A stretch of DNA of 64,000 bases from Algoriphagus locisalis (lineage in GTDB: Bacteria > Bacteroidota > Bacteroidia > Cytophagales > Cyclobacteriaceae): contig NZ_FPBF01000005.1 of NCBI RefSeq assembly GCF_900116615.1, forward strand, positions 367,854 to 431,853, given 5' to 3'. Of the stretch, positions 35,466 to 44,891 are shown piece by piece (position 1 is the stretch's first letter; each line of letters begins with the position of its first letter). The notes beneath the pieces are model-generated. The model had not been told where the DNA came from and ran no database searches. It saw nothing but the letters and a program-made list of their open reading frames with translations. A program made the position numbers and the translations under genes.

Positions 35466-36374
35466 ATGAACTCAACAATCAAGGATTACTTGATGCTCCA
35501 TCTGATTGTACTCATTTGGGGATTCACCGCCATTCTTGGCTTGCTAATCAGTTTGCCTGCCATAGAGTTGGTTTTTTATAGAACACTGATTGCCGCAGTC
35601 GGAGTCGCTGGTCTATTCTTATTGAAAAAGAAAAACTTACTTATGCCCTTCCCTTCTATGATCAGAGTCACGGGAGTGGGATTTGTCATCGCAATGCATT
35701 GGATTTTGTTTTTCTGGTCTGCCCGTGTTTCCACAGCTTCAGTTTGTTTGGCTGGAATGGCAACGACCTCACTTTGGACAGCTTTCGTAGAGCCCTTATT
35801 CAATCGCACGAAGATCAAATGGTATGAAGTCGGACTTGGCCTAATGGTGATTACAGGGCTCTTGGTGATTTTCAGCTTTGAATCAGGGTATTGGCTTGGG
35901 CTGAGTATGGCGCTTGCTTCTTCTTTTTTAGCGGCAGTTTTTTCCGTTCTGAATGGAAAGCTTGCACACAAACATAATCCTTATCAGATCACCTTTTATG
36001 AAATGGCCGGTGCATGTCTGTTTACCATACTCTTTATGCCGATTTATACCAATTTCATGACTGTAGATGGTCTTCAGCTCTCTTGGGTTGGCTATGATTG
36101 GTTTTGGCTTTTTATCCTCGGCGGGATTTGTACAGTATATGCATTTTCGGTTTCGGTGGAATTGATGAAACGACTTTCGGTCTTTTCAATCAATTTAACA
36201 GTGAACCTTGAGCCGGTTTATGGGATCATTTTGGCCGTATTGATATTTGGAGAAAGCGAAAAAATGACTCCACAGTTTTATTTGGGGACAGCAATAATCC
36301 TGGTATCGGTTCTCACTTATCCTGTGTTGAATTATCTGAATAAGCGGAGAAAGCCAGTGAGGCCGCTTGGGTAA
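35466..36374 (+). CDS. EamA/DMT family transporter
   Basis: A 302-residue inner-membrane protein with about ten helices in two EamA repeats. FYRTLIAAVGVAGLFLL and NLEPVYGIILAVLIFGE (the E-P-V motif of the second repeat) are typical of drug/metabolite exporters. Its ATG follows the lptG stop codon with no gap. The substrate is unknown. Convergent with the MazF gene, 5 bp apart. Confidence 0.9.
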   Translation: MNSTIKDYLMLHLIVLIWGFTAILGLLISLPAIELVFYRTLIAAVGVAGLFLLKKKNLLMPFPSMIRVTGVGFVIAMHWILFFWSARVSTASVCLAGMATTSLWTAFVEPLFNRTKIKWYEVGLGLMVITGLLVIFSFESGYWLGLSMALASSFLAAVFSVLNGKLAHKHNPYQITFYEMAGACLFTILFMPIYTNFMTVDGLQLSWVGYDWFWLFILGGICTVYAFSVSVELMKRLSVFSINLTVNLEPVYGIILAVLIFGESEKMTPQFYLGTAIILVSVLTYPVLNYLNKRRKPVRPLG

Positions 36375-36379
36375 ACTGT

Positions 36380-36712
36380 CTAAAGAGTCGTAATATCTTT
36401 CAATGTAGCAAGTGCCATTTGTAGCTCATCGTTTGAGATCTCTCCGATTTTTTCTGTCAATCGATTTTTTGAAATCGATCTGATATGAAAAACTAGCAAT
36501 TCGAATTCCAGTTTCAGCCCGTTTCTAGTTGATGGTTCCAAAATTGGATTTCCCTGATAGTTTTTGATTTTGGACGTTAGGGGAGCAGTGATCACTACCT
36601 GCAAGAATTTGTTCATCAAGTTCCCGCTTAGGATCACTACCGGCCTTCTACCAGCTTGCTCCGATCCTATCACAGGATTCAGATCAGACATCCAGATCTC
36701 ACCCTGCCTCAT
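36380..36712 (-). CDS. MazF/PemK-like toxin
   Basis: A 110-residue endoribonuclease-type toxin. MRQGEIWMSDLNPVIGSEQ and GRRPVVILSGNLMN match the MazF start (RGEIWxxxLxPxxGxExxxxRPxxVxs), and VFHIRSISKNRLTEKIG matches its core strand/arginine. It is encoded 3' of a ribbon-helix-helix gene with a 14-bp overlap, which is the standard antitoxin-toxin order. Confidence 0.88.
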   Translation of the reverse strand: MRQGEIWMSDLNPVIGSEQAGRRPVVILSGNLMNKFLQVVITAPLTSKIKNYQGNPILEPSTRNGLKLEFELLVFHIRSISKNRLTEKIGEISNDELQMALATLKDITTL

Positions 36713-36941
36713 CTTCGATCTGCTTTAGATAATAATCCATTCCTTCTTCAGCGACCATAAGTATGTCATCATCCTGAGAAGCTTGTCTATAGGATTTGAC
36801 ATATTCAGCTCTTTTCAGGTGATCCAAATAGAGAATAAGTGCATTTTCTACCAACTTGTTCTTTGGTAGAGAAAGCTTCTTTGCATAGTCAGCAAGCCTT
36901 TGTAGTAGATCGTCTGGAAGTGTACTAGTGTAAGTTGCCAT
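36699..36941 (-). CDS. Ribbon-helix-helix antitoxin
   Basis: An 80-residue protein with a CopG-like N-terminus (YTSTLPDDLLQRLADYAKK, then KNKLVENALILYLDH) that forms the DNA-binding ribbon-helix-helix, and an acidic C-terminal tail (QDDDILMVAEEGMDYYL) suited to cover the toxin. It is upstream of and overlaps the MazF-like gene. It probably represses its own promoter, as in related pairs. Confidence 0.85.
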   Translation of the reverse strand: MATYTSTLPDDLLQRLADYAKKLSLPKNKLVENALILYLDHLKRAEYVKSYRQASQDDDILMVAEEGMDYYLKQIEDEAG

Positions 36942-37022
36942 TGTGTTTTATATTTATGAATTACAAATATAAAAAACCAATGTTTGTTTTACAATGAGTC
37001 TAAGTAATTTATTTTGAGCATT

Positions 37023-37832
37023 TTAAAATATCGCCTCAAATTTAAAATAGCCCTCGTTCCAGTCCATGTTTTCAGGTTTCCCCTCAAATAACCCAAAAAC
37101 CGAAGACCCTGAACCTGACATGGCGGCATAGTAAGCACCATGTTCATAAAGCTTGTTTTTAATAGCTGCGATCTTCGGGTGATTAGGAAAAATGCTGGTT
37201 TCGAAGTCATTTACCAATTCATCTTTCCATCGACTTTTATCAGCCAGAATGTCTTTGAGTTTTACTTTTGGAGCACCGGGCGTCACTCCTGCATAGGCTT
37301 CTTTAGTCCCTATGTGAATCCCTGGATTAATCAAAATCAGACGAGTTCCTTTCAAGTCCAACTCCAATGGTTCTAAGATCTCTCCTCTACCAGTGGCTAT
37401 TTTCGGGGTATTTTCAATGAAAAAGGCACAATCACTACCGAGCTGGGCTGCATATTCCTCCAAAAAGAAATCATCTAAAATCAGATCAAAAAGATTGTTC
37501 ATCAGATTCAGTGCAAATGCAGCATCGGCAGAACCTCCGCCCAGACCTGCTCCCATGGGGATGTTTTTGTGAAGATGAATATTCAGGTGTGGTAAGTTTG
37601 GGAAGTCTTTTTTCAAAAGCTGATAAGCTTTCAATATGAGGTTGTCCTTAGCATCTCCAGGAACTTCGAGCCCAGTAGCAGTAAAACTGGTTTTTTTGCC
37701 ATCCACGATCATTTCCAACGCATCATACAGCGGAATCGGCACCATACAGCTCTCTATATCGTGGAATCCGTCTTTTCTTTTGGCAGTGATGTGAAGTCCT
37801 AAGTTGATCTTAGCGTTTGGAAATGAAATCAT
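37023..37832 (-). CDS. ispE: 4-diphosphocytidyl-2-C-methyl-D-erythritol kinase
   Basis: GHMP kinase of the MEP isoprenoid pathway, 269 residues. N-terminal FPNAKINLGLHI, the ATP loop PMGAGLGGGSADAAFAL, and the C-terminal MSGSGSSVFGLF are all present. A candidate -7 element (TATTTTTG on the minus strand) lies at 37850-37857. It is monocistronic here; ispH of the same pathway is at 15106. Confidence 0.95.
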   Translation of the reverse strand: MISFPNAKINLGLHITAKRKDGFHDIESCMVPIPLYDALEMIVDGKKTSFTATGLEVPGDAKDNLILKAYQLLKKDFPNLPHLNIHLHKNIPMGAGLGGGSADAAFALNLMNNLFDLILDDFFLEEYAAQLGSDCAFFIENTPKIATGRGEILEPLELDLKGTRLILINPGIHIGTKEAYAGVTPGAPKVKLKDILADKSRWKDELVNDFETSIFPNHPKIAAIKNKLYEHGAYYAAMSGSGSSVFGLFEGKPENMDWNEGYFKFEAIF

Positions 37833-37857
37833 TGGATTTAGAATTTGGCCAAAAATA

Positions 37858-38148
37858 GGGGAAAATCTCAGGGAACTGAAGCTTTTTCAAATTGATAAAT
37901 CGGTAAAAAATCTAGTATTTATTGAAGTAAATGTGGTATATCATTTTTCTTATTAAAAAAAAGAGAATAACTTTTGGATTAATTTGAAAAAAACAGAAAT
38001 CAGTACAAAATTTTGAGAATCGAAAAATTCAACAAATCATTTGCTGAAAAACAGGTGTAATTTGAGGCTATTGTAAATTTATATTTCGAAAAAAATTATT
38101 TCACATACATTTTTTATCTGGGATATATGAAAAATGTAAAATTAAATA
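37858..38148. other. AT-rich intergenic region before the ilv promoter
   Basis: About 290 bp of very AT-rich sequence with several A- and T-tracts (for example around 37915-37960 and 38085-38115), between ispE and the ilv promoter. No gene, tRNA or clear operator was seen. The A/T tracts could bend DNA upstream of the promoter. Confidence 0.5.
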
Positions 38149-38179
38149 TTGTAAGTCTGAGAATTCGGTTTTAAGTTTG
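38149..38179 (+). promoter_or_regulatory. Promoter of the ilv-leu operon
   Basis: TTG at 38149-38151 and TAAGTTTG at 38172-38179 are separated by 20 bp, a full match to the Bacteroidota promoter consensus. Initiation is expected near 38186, about 38 nt upstream of the leader peptide start. Confidence 0.75.
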
Positions 38180-38223
38180 TCTCACACTTCGGTATAGAGT
38201 CGGAGAAAATCTAGAAAAACAGT

Positions 38224-38274
38224 ATGTATAAAGTGGTCATTTTGCTAAGCGTAATTATTCTCATTGGAATTTGA
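38224..38274 (+). CDS. Branched-chain-rich leader peptide of the ilv-leu operon
   Basis: A 16-codon reading frame, MYKVVILLSVIILIGI, ending in TGA at 38272-38274. Eleven of 16 residues are the operon's end products: five Ile, three Leu and three Val. It lies between a strong promoter and an intrinsic terminator that precedes ilvD, which is the exact layout of amino-acid attenuators such as ilvGMEDA of enterobacteria. A ribosome at its stop codon would cover the adjacent segment A (38277-38286). The gene is too short for ordinary gene callers. Confidence 0.85.
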   Translation: MYKVVILLSVIILIGI

Positions 38275-38276
38275 AT

Positions 38277-38352
38277 GTGAGGCACTAGACTATTCTTTAT
38301 AATGAAATAAAAATAAATCTGAAGTGCCTCACTAACCTGAGGCACTTTTTTT
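38277..38352 (+). promoter_or_regulatory. Transcription attenuator with antiterminator and terminator
   Basis: Three segments compete. A is GTGAGGCACT (38277-38286), B is AGTGCCTCAC (38323-38332), C is TGAGGCACT (38338-38346). A and B are perfectly complementary over 10 bp (antiterminator). B and C are perfectly complementary over 9 bp with a 6-nt loop and a run of seven T (terminator). A begins 3 nt after the leader-peptide stop codon. Ribosomes that finish the peptide would mask A and allow termination; ribosomes stalled at upstream Ile/Leu/Val codons would free A and let transcription reach ilvD. Confidence 0.85.
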
Positions 38353-38366
38353 ATACCCCCATAAAT

Positions 38367-40046
38367 ATGACCCTGAAGAAACACAGTTGGGAAATAAGTG
38401 AAAATGACGAGCATCCAGCAGGTAAAGCAATGCTTTACGCTACTGGTATGAGCGATAAAAAAATGAAACAGCCGTTTGTAGGGGTAGCCAGTTGTGGCTA
38501 TGAAAGTAACCCCTGCAATATGCACCTGAATGACTTTGCCGGTCTGATCAAAGCCTCCTCACAAGAGTATGATCTGACCGGTTTAGTTTTTAACACCATT
38601 GGGATTTCTGATGGTACAACGATGGGTACCCTAGGAATGCGTTACTCATTGGTTTCCAGAGAGATAATTGCAGACTCTATTGAGTCTTTTATTATTGGAC
38701 ATTCATTTGACGGTTGTGTTTCCGTAGCTGGATGTGACAAGAATATGCCAGGAGCATTGATGGGAATGATCCGAACTGACAGACCTTCTATTTTAGTATA
38801 TGGAGGAACTATTGCTTCCGGCAATTATAAAGGTGAGAAACTGAACATCGTTTCGGCTTTTGAGGCCTTCGGCAAAAGAGTGAATGGTAATATATCTGAC
38901 GAGGATTACGATGGTGTGATGCGGAATGCCTGTCCAGGAAAAGGTGCCTGCGGAGGCATGTACACTGCAAATACCATGTCATCTGCGATAGAAGCAATGG
39001 GGATGTCTCTCCCTTATTCTTCTTCCTATCCAGCTAATTCACCAGAGAAACTCAGAGAATGCCGCGAGGTAAATAAGTACATGAGAATCCTTTTGGAAAA
39101 GGACATCAAGCCAAGTGATATCATTACGAAAAAAAGTATTGAGAATGCAGTAACTGTAGCAATTGCTCTTGGCGGAAGTACGAATGCAGTAATGCATATC
39201 ATTGCGATAGCTAGAACAGCAGGAGTAGAATTCAACATTGAAGACTTCAAAGCGATTAATGCGAAAACTCCTATGCTTGGCGATTTTAAACCATCTGGTA
39301 AATTCATGATGGAAGACCTGCATGAACAAGGTGGAGTTCCGGCATTTATGAAATACATGCTTCAAAACGGTTTCCTTCACGGTGATTGTATGACTGTGAC
39401 AGGTCAAACTTTGGAAGAAAATCTAAAAGATATTGAGCCAGTGACCGTTTCTATGGTCAATGTAATTCACCCCTTAGAAAATCCAATCAAAGCGACCGGA
39501 CATTTATGTATCCTTGATGGAAATTTGGCACCAGAAGGAGCTGTAGCTAAAATAACAGGGAAGGAAGGTAGTTCATTTACTGGTCCAGCTCATGTGTTTG
39601 ACTCTGAGCAAGAAGCCAATGACGCGATCCGCGATCATAAAGTACAAAAGGGCGAAGTGCTCGTCATTAGAAACATAGGTCCAAAAGGTGGTCCGGGAAT
39701 GCCGGAAATGCTGAAGCCAACTTCCATGATTATTGGAGCAGGGTTGGGCTCGGATGTGGCATTGATCACAGATGGAAGATTCTCAGGTGGTACACACGGC
39801 TTCGTAGTGGGTCATGTTACTCCGGAAGCCTGGAGTGGTGGACCGATTGGATTAGTGAAGAATGGAGATATCATTACTATTGATGCTGACGGATTGAAAC
39901 TATCTGTGGCAGTCTCCGATGAGGAATTGGCAGAAAGAAAGAAATCCTGGAAACAGAAAGAAATGCCCGAATTGCAAGGGACATTAAAGAAATATAACAA
40001 ATTAGTATCTACCGCATCCGAAGGTTGCGTAACAGACAAATTCTAA
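38367..40046 (+). CDS. ilvD: Dihydroxy-acid dehydratase
   Basis: Fe-S dehydratase that forms 2-oxo acids in Val, Leu and Ile synthesis, 559 residues. Cluster cysteines lie in [29 protein letters not shown] and [19 protein letters not shown]. The C-terminal [12 protein letters not shown] and [20 protein letters not shown] are conserved. It is the first structural gene after the attenuator; its ATG lies 14 nt past the T-run. Confidence 0.96.
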   Translation: MTLKKHSWEISENDEHPAGKAMLYATGMSDKKMKQPFVGVASCGYESNPCNMHLNDFAGLIKASSQEYDLTGLVFNTIGISDGTTMGTLGMRYSLVSREIIADSIESFIIGHSFDGCVSVAGCDKNMPGALMGMIRTDRPSILVYGGTIASGNYKGEKLNIVSAFEAFGKRVNGNISDEDYDGVMRNACPGKGACGGMYTANTMSSAIEAMGMSLPYSSSYPANSPEKLRECREVNKYMRILLEKDIKPSDIITKKSIENAVTVAIALGGSTNAVMHIIAIARTAGVEFNIEDFKAINAKTPMLGDFKPSGKFMMEDLHEQGGVPAFMKYMLQNGFLHGDCMTVTGQTLEENLKDIEPVTVSMVNVIHPLENPIKATGHLCILDGNLAPEGAVAKITGKEGSSFTGPAHVFDSEQEANDAIRDHKVQKGEVLVIRNIGPKGGPGMPEMLKPTSMIIGAGLGSDVALITDGRFSGGTHGFVVGHVTPEAWSGGPIGLVKNGDIITIDADGLKLSVAVSDEELAERKKSWKQKEMPELQGTLKKYNKLVSTASEGCVTDKF

Positions 40047-40050
40047 GCCC

Positions 40051-41745
40051 ATGAAGGACTCAATGATAAGAGGAGCTGATATCGTAGTCAGATCACTCAT
40101 CGCCGAGAATGCGGAAATAATCTTCGGGTATCCCGGAGGGGCAATCATGCCCGTTTACGATGCATTACATGACTATCATGATGAGCTGAGGCATGTGCTC
40201 ACGCGCCATGAACAAGGTGCGATCCATGCAGCTCAGGGATATGCCAGAGTCTCTGGCAAAGTAGGTGTCTGCATCGCCACTTCAGGTCCTGGTGCTACAA
40301 ATTTGATTACAGGTTTGGCTGATGCTCAAATCGACAGTACTCCTTTGGTTTGTATCACTGGACAAGTTGCATCACATCTATTGGGCACGGATGCCTTCCA
40401 GGAAACAGATGTGGTGGGTATTTCTATGCCGGGTACCAAATGGAATATTCAGGTCAGAAAAGTAGAAGATATAGCTCCTGCTATCGCAAAGGGCTTTTTT
40501 ATTGCCAGATCAGGCAGGCCAGGGCCAGTTTTGATCGATATCACCAAAGATGCACAGACTAATTTCGGTGACTTCAACTACAGCAAGTGTCTGGGATTCA
40601 GATCTTATAGAACACATATTCCTGTTGAAAAAACTGCGATCCAGGAGGCTGCCTTTTTAATCAACATGGCCAAGAGACCTTATCTGCTTTTTGGACAGGG
40701 CGTAGTATTGGGGCAAGCCGAAGAGGAGTTGAAAGCATTCTTGGAAAAATCAGGGATTCCTGCAGCATGCACATTATTGGGATCAGGCGCTTTGTCTGAA
40801 GATCACCCAAACTATGTGGGCAAGCTGGGTATGCACGGAAACTATGCTCCGAATATGCTAACTAACCAGTGTGATATTTTGATTGCTGTGGGGATGAGAT
40901 TTGATGATCGGGTAACAGGGGATTTGAAGCGCTATGCCAAGCAGGCGAAAGTCATTCATCTGGAACTGGATCCTGCCGAGATAAATAAAAATGTGAAGTG
41001 TGAAGTTGCTGTGCTAGGAAGCTGTAAGGATAGCTTGGCACTATTGACTGCCGCCGTAAAAGAGAACTCCTATCCAGATTGGATGGCAAGGTTCAAGGAA
41101 TTGGCAGATCAGGAAAGGGCTACAGTGATTGAGCCGGATTTGACTCCTACCAAGCCAGGTTTGACTATGGGTGAAGTTATTTTCCAAATCAATAAATACA
41201 AAGCGGATGATGCAATACTCGTGACAGACGTAGGGCAGCACCAGATGATATCCTGGAGATATTTCAACTACAAAAAACCAAGAACACAGGTCACTTCCGG
41301 CGGACTGGGTACTATGGGTTTTGCACTTCCGGCAGCTCTTGGAGCACAGATGTATGATTTCTCAAGGCAAGTAGTTTGTGTAGTAGGAGATGGCGGGATT
41401 CAGATGACTATTCAGGAATTGGGAACTATCATGCAGACCAAAGCTCCTGTGAAAATTGTATTGCTCAACAATAATTTTCTTGGAATGGTAAGACAGTGGC
41501 AGCAGATGTTCTTTGACAAGCGCTATTCTTTTACTGAACTTGATAATCCTGATTTCATCAAAATAGCTGAGGCATATAACATTCAAGCACAGAAGGTGTC
41601 CGTCAGGGATGACCTGCAAGAAGCTATAGAGGATATGCTGATCCACGATGGACCTTATTTCCTCGAAGTGGTAGTGGAAAAAGAAGACAATGTATTCCCA
41701 ATGATTGCCACTGGCTGTTCAGTGGAAGAGGTTAGACTTAGCTAA
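40051..41745 (+). CDS. ilvB: Acetolactate synthase, catalytic subunit
   Basis: ThDP enzyme that condenses pyruvate with pyruvate or 2-oxobutyrate, 564 residues. FGYPGGAIMPVYDAL, the catalytic glutamate in TRHEQGAIHAAQGYARVSG, and the ThDP/Mg motif GDGGIQMTIQELGT...LLNNNFLGMVRQWQ are present. It starts 4 bp after ilvD and is followed by its regulatory subunit. Confidence 0.96.
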   Translation: MKDSMIRGADIVVRSLIAENAEIIFGYPGGAIMPVYDALHDYHDELRHVLTRHEQGAIHAAQGYARVSGKVGVCIATSGPGATNLITGLADAQIDSTPLVCITGQVASHLLGTDAFQETDVVGISMPGTKWNIQVRKVEDIAPAIAKGFFIARSGRPGPVLIDITKDAQTNFGDFNYSKCLGFRSYRTHIPVEKTAIQEAAFLINMAKRPYLLFGQGVVLGQAEEELKAFLEKSGIPAACTLLGSGALSEDHPNYVGKLGMHGNYAPNMLTNQCDILIAVGMRFDDRVTGDLKRYAKQAKVIHLELDPAEINKNVKCEVAVLGSCKDSLALLTAAVKENSYPDWMARFKELADQERATVIEPDLTPTKPGLTMGEVIFQINKYKADDAILVTDVGQHQMISWRYFNYKKPRTQVTSGGLGTMGFALPAALGAQMYDFSRQVVCVVGDGGIQMTIQELGTIMQTKAPVKIVLLNNNFLGMVRQWQQMFFDKRYSFTELDNPDFIKIAEAYNIQAQKVSVRDDLQEAIEDMLIHDGPYFLEVVVEKEDNVFPMIATGCSVEEVRLS

Positions 41746-41755
41746 ACCACCCCTT

Positions 41756-42256
41756 ATGAAACGATATACTATATTCGTTATTACCGAAAATTTCATCGGT
41801 ATTCTTAATCGCATCACCATTATTTTTACCCGTAGAGGTATCAATATCGATGCACTCACAGCTTCAGAGAGCCGCCTGGAAGGGATCCATCGGATTACCA
41901 TTGAGGTGACAGCGTCTGAAGATACAGTCATACAGCTAGTCAATCAGATTGAGAAAATCATCGATGTGATCAAGGCATTTTATCATGAGGACGAAAGTGT
42001 GGTCTATCAGGAAATCGCCTTATACAAAATCCCTGTTTCCAGACTGGATGGAGGGCTTGAGAAAATTATCAGGCAGCATAATGCGAAGATTATCGCAGCA
42101 GAACCTGACTTTGTGGTCTTGGAACTATCCGGTCACAAGGAGCAGACACAAGAACTTCTTGAAATCCTAAAAGGATATGGCCTACTGGAGTTTGCTAGAT
42201 CAGGCCGAGTGGCTGTCGCAAAGAGAATGTTAACCATTGACAGTTTTGTCAAATAA
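41756..42256 (+). CDS. ilvN: Acetolactate synthase, regulatory subunit
   Basis: A 166-residue small subunit with an N-terminal ACT domain (YTIFVITENFIGILNRITI, RRGINIDALTASES) that binds valine for feedback control in characterised relatives. The frame also runs from 41705 inside ilvB, but MKRYTIFVI at 41756 is the family start and lies 10 bp after the ilvB stop. Confidence 0.93.
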   Translation: MKRYTIFVITENFIGILNRITIIFTRRGINIDALTASESRLEGIHRITIEVTASEDTVIQLVNQIEKIIDVIKAFYHEDESVVYQEIALYKIPVSRLDGGLEKIIRQHNAKIIAAEPDFVVLELSGHKEQTQELLEILKGYGLLEFARSGRVAVAKRMLTIDSFVK

Positions 42257-42317
42257 TAATAAACCAAAAAGGATTCTACGGAACCTATTAAACACTAGTA
42301 ATAAATTTTAAAAAAAG

Positions 42318-43361
42318 ATGAAATTAAAATTCGGCTCAACAGAAGAAAACGTAGTAACTAGGGAAGAATTTCCACTGGAGAAAGCAAGAGAAGTACTCAA
42401 GGACGAAGTGATCGCAGTACTAGGTTATGGTGTACAAGGTCCAGGTCAGGCACTTAACTTGAAAGACAACGGATTCAACGTGATCGTAGGTCAGCGTAAA
42501 GGCTCCAAAACTTGGGACAAAGCCGTAGCGGATGGCTGGGTTCCTGGCGAGACACTATTCGAGTTGGAAGAAGCTTGTGAAAAAGGTACCATACTTCAGT
42601 TCCTACTTTCTGATGCAGGGCAGATTGCTCTTTGGCCAACAGTAAAAAAACACTTGACTCCAGGTAAGGCGTTGTATTTCTCTCATGGTTTCGGTGTGAC
42701 TTATAAAGAAAAAACAGGGATCATTCCTCCAGCTGACGTAGATGTAATCTTGGTAGCGCCTAAGGGTTCTGGAACCTCATTGAGAAGAATGTTTGTAGAA
42801 GGTAGAGGCTTGAACTCTTCTTACGCAATCTATCAGGATGGAACTGGCAAAGCGAAAGATCGCGTTGTAGCTCTTGGTATAGGAGTAGGTTCAGGTTATT
42901 TGTTCGAAACAGATTTCTACCGTGAAGTGACTTCCGATTTGACTGGCGAAAGAGGTACGTTGATGGGTGCTATTCAGGGTATTTTTGCGGCTCAGTACGA
43001 AGTTTTGAGAGCAAACGGTCATACTCCTTCTGAAGCTTTCAACGAAACCGTGGAAGAATTGACGCAGTCATTGATGCCGTTGGTAGCTGAAAATGGAATG
43101 GACTGGATGTATGCTAACTGCTCTACTACTGCACAAAGAGGTGCTTTGGATTGGTGGAAGCCATTCAGAGATGCTACTAAACCAGTATTTGAAGAATTAT
43201 ATAACAGCGTAAAAACTGGACAAGAGGCTCAGAAGTCTATTGACTCTAACTCTAAAGAAGATTACCGAGTGAAACTGGAAGCTGAATTGAAAGAATTGAG
43301 AGATTCTGAAATGTGGCAGGCAGGTGCTGTCGTCCGTCAGTTGAGACCAGAAAATAATTAA
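42318..43361 (+). CDS. ilvC: Ketol-acid reductoisomerase
   Basis: NAD(P)H-dependent isomeroreductase, 347 residues. The dinucleotide fold is marked by [15 protein letters not shown], and the Mg-binding knotted domain by [19 protein letters not shown] and the glutamates of [15 protein letters not shown]. The end [10 protein letters not shown] is typical of the Bacteroidota form. It follows ilvN by 61 bp; no promoter was seen in the gap. Confidence 0.95.
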   Translation: MKLKFGSTEENVVTREEFPLEKAREVLKDEVIAVLGYGVQGPGQALNLKDNGFNVIVGQRKGSKTWDKAVADGWVPGETLFELEEACEKGTILQFLLSDAGQIALWPTVKKHLTPGKALYFSHGFGVTYKEKTGIIPPADVDVILVAPKGSGTSLRRMFVEGRGLNSSYAIYQDGTGKAKDRVVALGIGVGSGYLFETDFYREVTSDLTGERGTLMGAIQGIFAAQYEVLRANGHTPSEAFNETVEELTQSLMPLVAENGMDWMYANCSTTAQRGALDWWKPFRDATKPVFEELYNSVKTGQEAQKSIDSNSKEDYRVKLEAELKELRDSEMWQAGAVVRQLRPENN

Positions 43362-43380
43362 CACAAAACCCCCAAGAACT

Positions 43381-44889
43381 ATGAGTGATAAGCTATGGAT
43401 ATTTGACACTACCCTGAGAGATGGGGAGCAAGTACCCGGGTGTCAGCTGAATACCCAGGAGAAAATTGTGGTAGCAAAAGCGCTGGAAGAACTAGGTGTA
43501 GATATTATCGAAGCCGGCTTTCCAATTTCTAGTCCAGGAGATTTCAATTCTGTTCTCGAGATTTCAAAGGCAGTTTCCAACCCAATTATCTGCGCCCTCT
43601 CCAGAGCTGTAGAAAAAGATATCGAAGTAGCGGCTCAATCCCTCAAATTCGCAAAAAAGGGTCGTATTCATACTGGAATTGGTGTTTCACCATATCACAT
43701 TCAATACAAACTGCGCTCCACTCCCGAGGATATTATTGCTCGGGGTGTAGCTGCAGTGAAGTTTGCACGGCGATTTGTGGATGACGTTGAGTTTTACGCT
43801 GAAGATGCAGGTCGTGCAGAAGCAGATTTCCTGAATAAAATTATTGAGGAAGTGATCAAGGCGGGAGCGACAGTAGTGAATATTCCTGATACCACGGGAT
43901 ATACTCTTCCAGAGCAATACGGTGCTATCATCGCTAGTTTGAAGAATAATGTGCCAAATATTGACAAAGCAATCATCGCTACTCATTGCCACAATGATCT
44001 AGGAATGGCGACTGCAAATACGGTATCCGGCGTTCAGCACGGTGCCCGTCAAGTGGAAGTTACCATCAATGGAATTGGAGAAAGAGCTGGAAATACCTCT
44101 CTGGAAGAAGTAGTGATGGCGATCAAATGTCATAAAACTATTGATGTCCATACCGATATTGTCACTCCTAGAATTTACAATACAAGTCGTTTGGTTTCCA
44201 AATTGATGAATATGCCTGTGCAGCCAAACAAAGCTATTGTGGGTAGAAATGCATTTGCACACTCATCAGGAATTCACCAAGACGGTGTGCTGAAGCATAG
44301 AGAAAATTATGAAATAATCGATCCTAAAGACGTGGGGGTTGGTGAGTCAACAATCGTTTTGACAGCAAGATCCGGAAGAGCTGCCTTGAAACATCACTTG
44401 GATGCTTTAGGTGTAGAATTGGAAGGGGAAGCGCTAAAAGATGTGTACGAAGAATTCTTGATTTTGGCAGATAGCAAGCGTGATATCGGTCGCAAAGATC
44501 TGATGGGCTTGGTGGGTAAGTTTGTGACTGATTCGAATTTCATTGAATTGGGAAAAGTCACTTATTCATCCAATGGTACCATTCAGGCTCAGGTAGAAAT
44601 GAAAATCGGTGACGAATCTCATACTTCTACAGCACATGGAAATGGCCCGGTGGACGCAGTTTTGAAAGCGATCGATAAGATTGCCAAGCCAGCTGTGGAA
44701 CTGGAGGAATTTCTAATTCAAGCCATTACACACGGTAGTGATGATGTGGCGAAAGTTCACATGAGATTAATCAAAGGAGACAAGCCTTATTATGGCTTTG
44801 CCTCACATACAGACATCGTATTGGCTTCAGCTCAGGCCTTTGTAGATGCACTCAATAAAATCCCGGTCAAAGAATACGCGACCGCATAA
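43381..44889 (+). CDS. leuA: 2-isopropylmalate synthase
   Basis: First committed enzyme of leucine synthesis, 502 residues. The TIM barrel begins [17 protein letters not shown], and the metal site [16 protein letters not shown] and [18 protein letters not shown] are conserved. The C-terminal regulatory domain (about 380-502) is present, so leucine feedback is likely. It is one of two LeuA-like genes in this operon (see 47016). Confidence 0.95.
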   Translation: MSDKLWIFDTTLRDGEQVPGCQLNTQEKIVVAKALEELGVDIIEAGFPISSPGDFNSVLEISKAVSNPIICALSRAVEKDIEVAAQSLKFAKKGRIHTGIGVSPYHIQYKLRSTPEDIIARGVAAVKFARRFVDDVEFYAEDAGRAEADFLNKIIEEVIKAGATVVNIPDTTGYTLPEQYGAIIASLKNNVPNIDKAIIATHCHNDLGMATANTVSGVQHGARQVEVTINGIGERAGNTSLEEVVMAIKCHKTIDVHTDIVTPRIYNTSRLVSKLMNMPVQPNKAIVGRNAFAHSSGIHQDGVLKHRENYEIIDPKDVGVGESTIVLTARSGRAALKHHLDALGVELEGEALKDVYEEFLILADSKRDIGRKDLMGLVGKFVTDSNFIELGKVTYSSNGTIQAQVEMKIGDESHTSTAHGNGPVDAVLKAIDKIAKPAVELEEFLIQAITHGSDDVAKVHMRLIKGDKPYYGFASHTDIVLASAQAFVDALNKIPVKEYATA

Positions 44890-44891
44890 TT

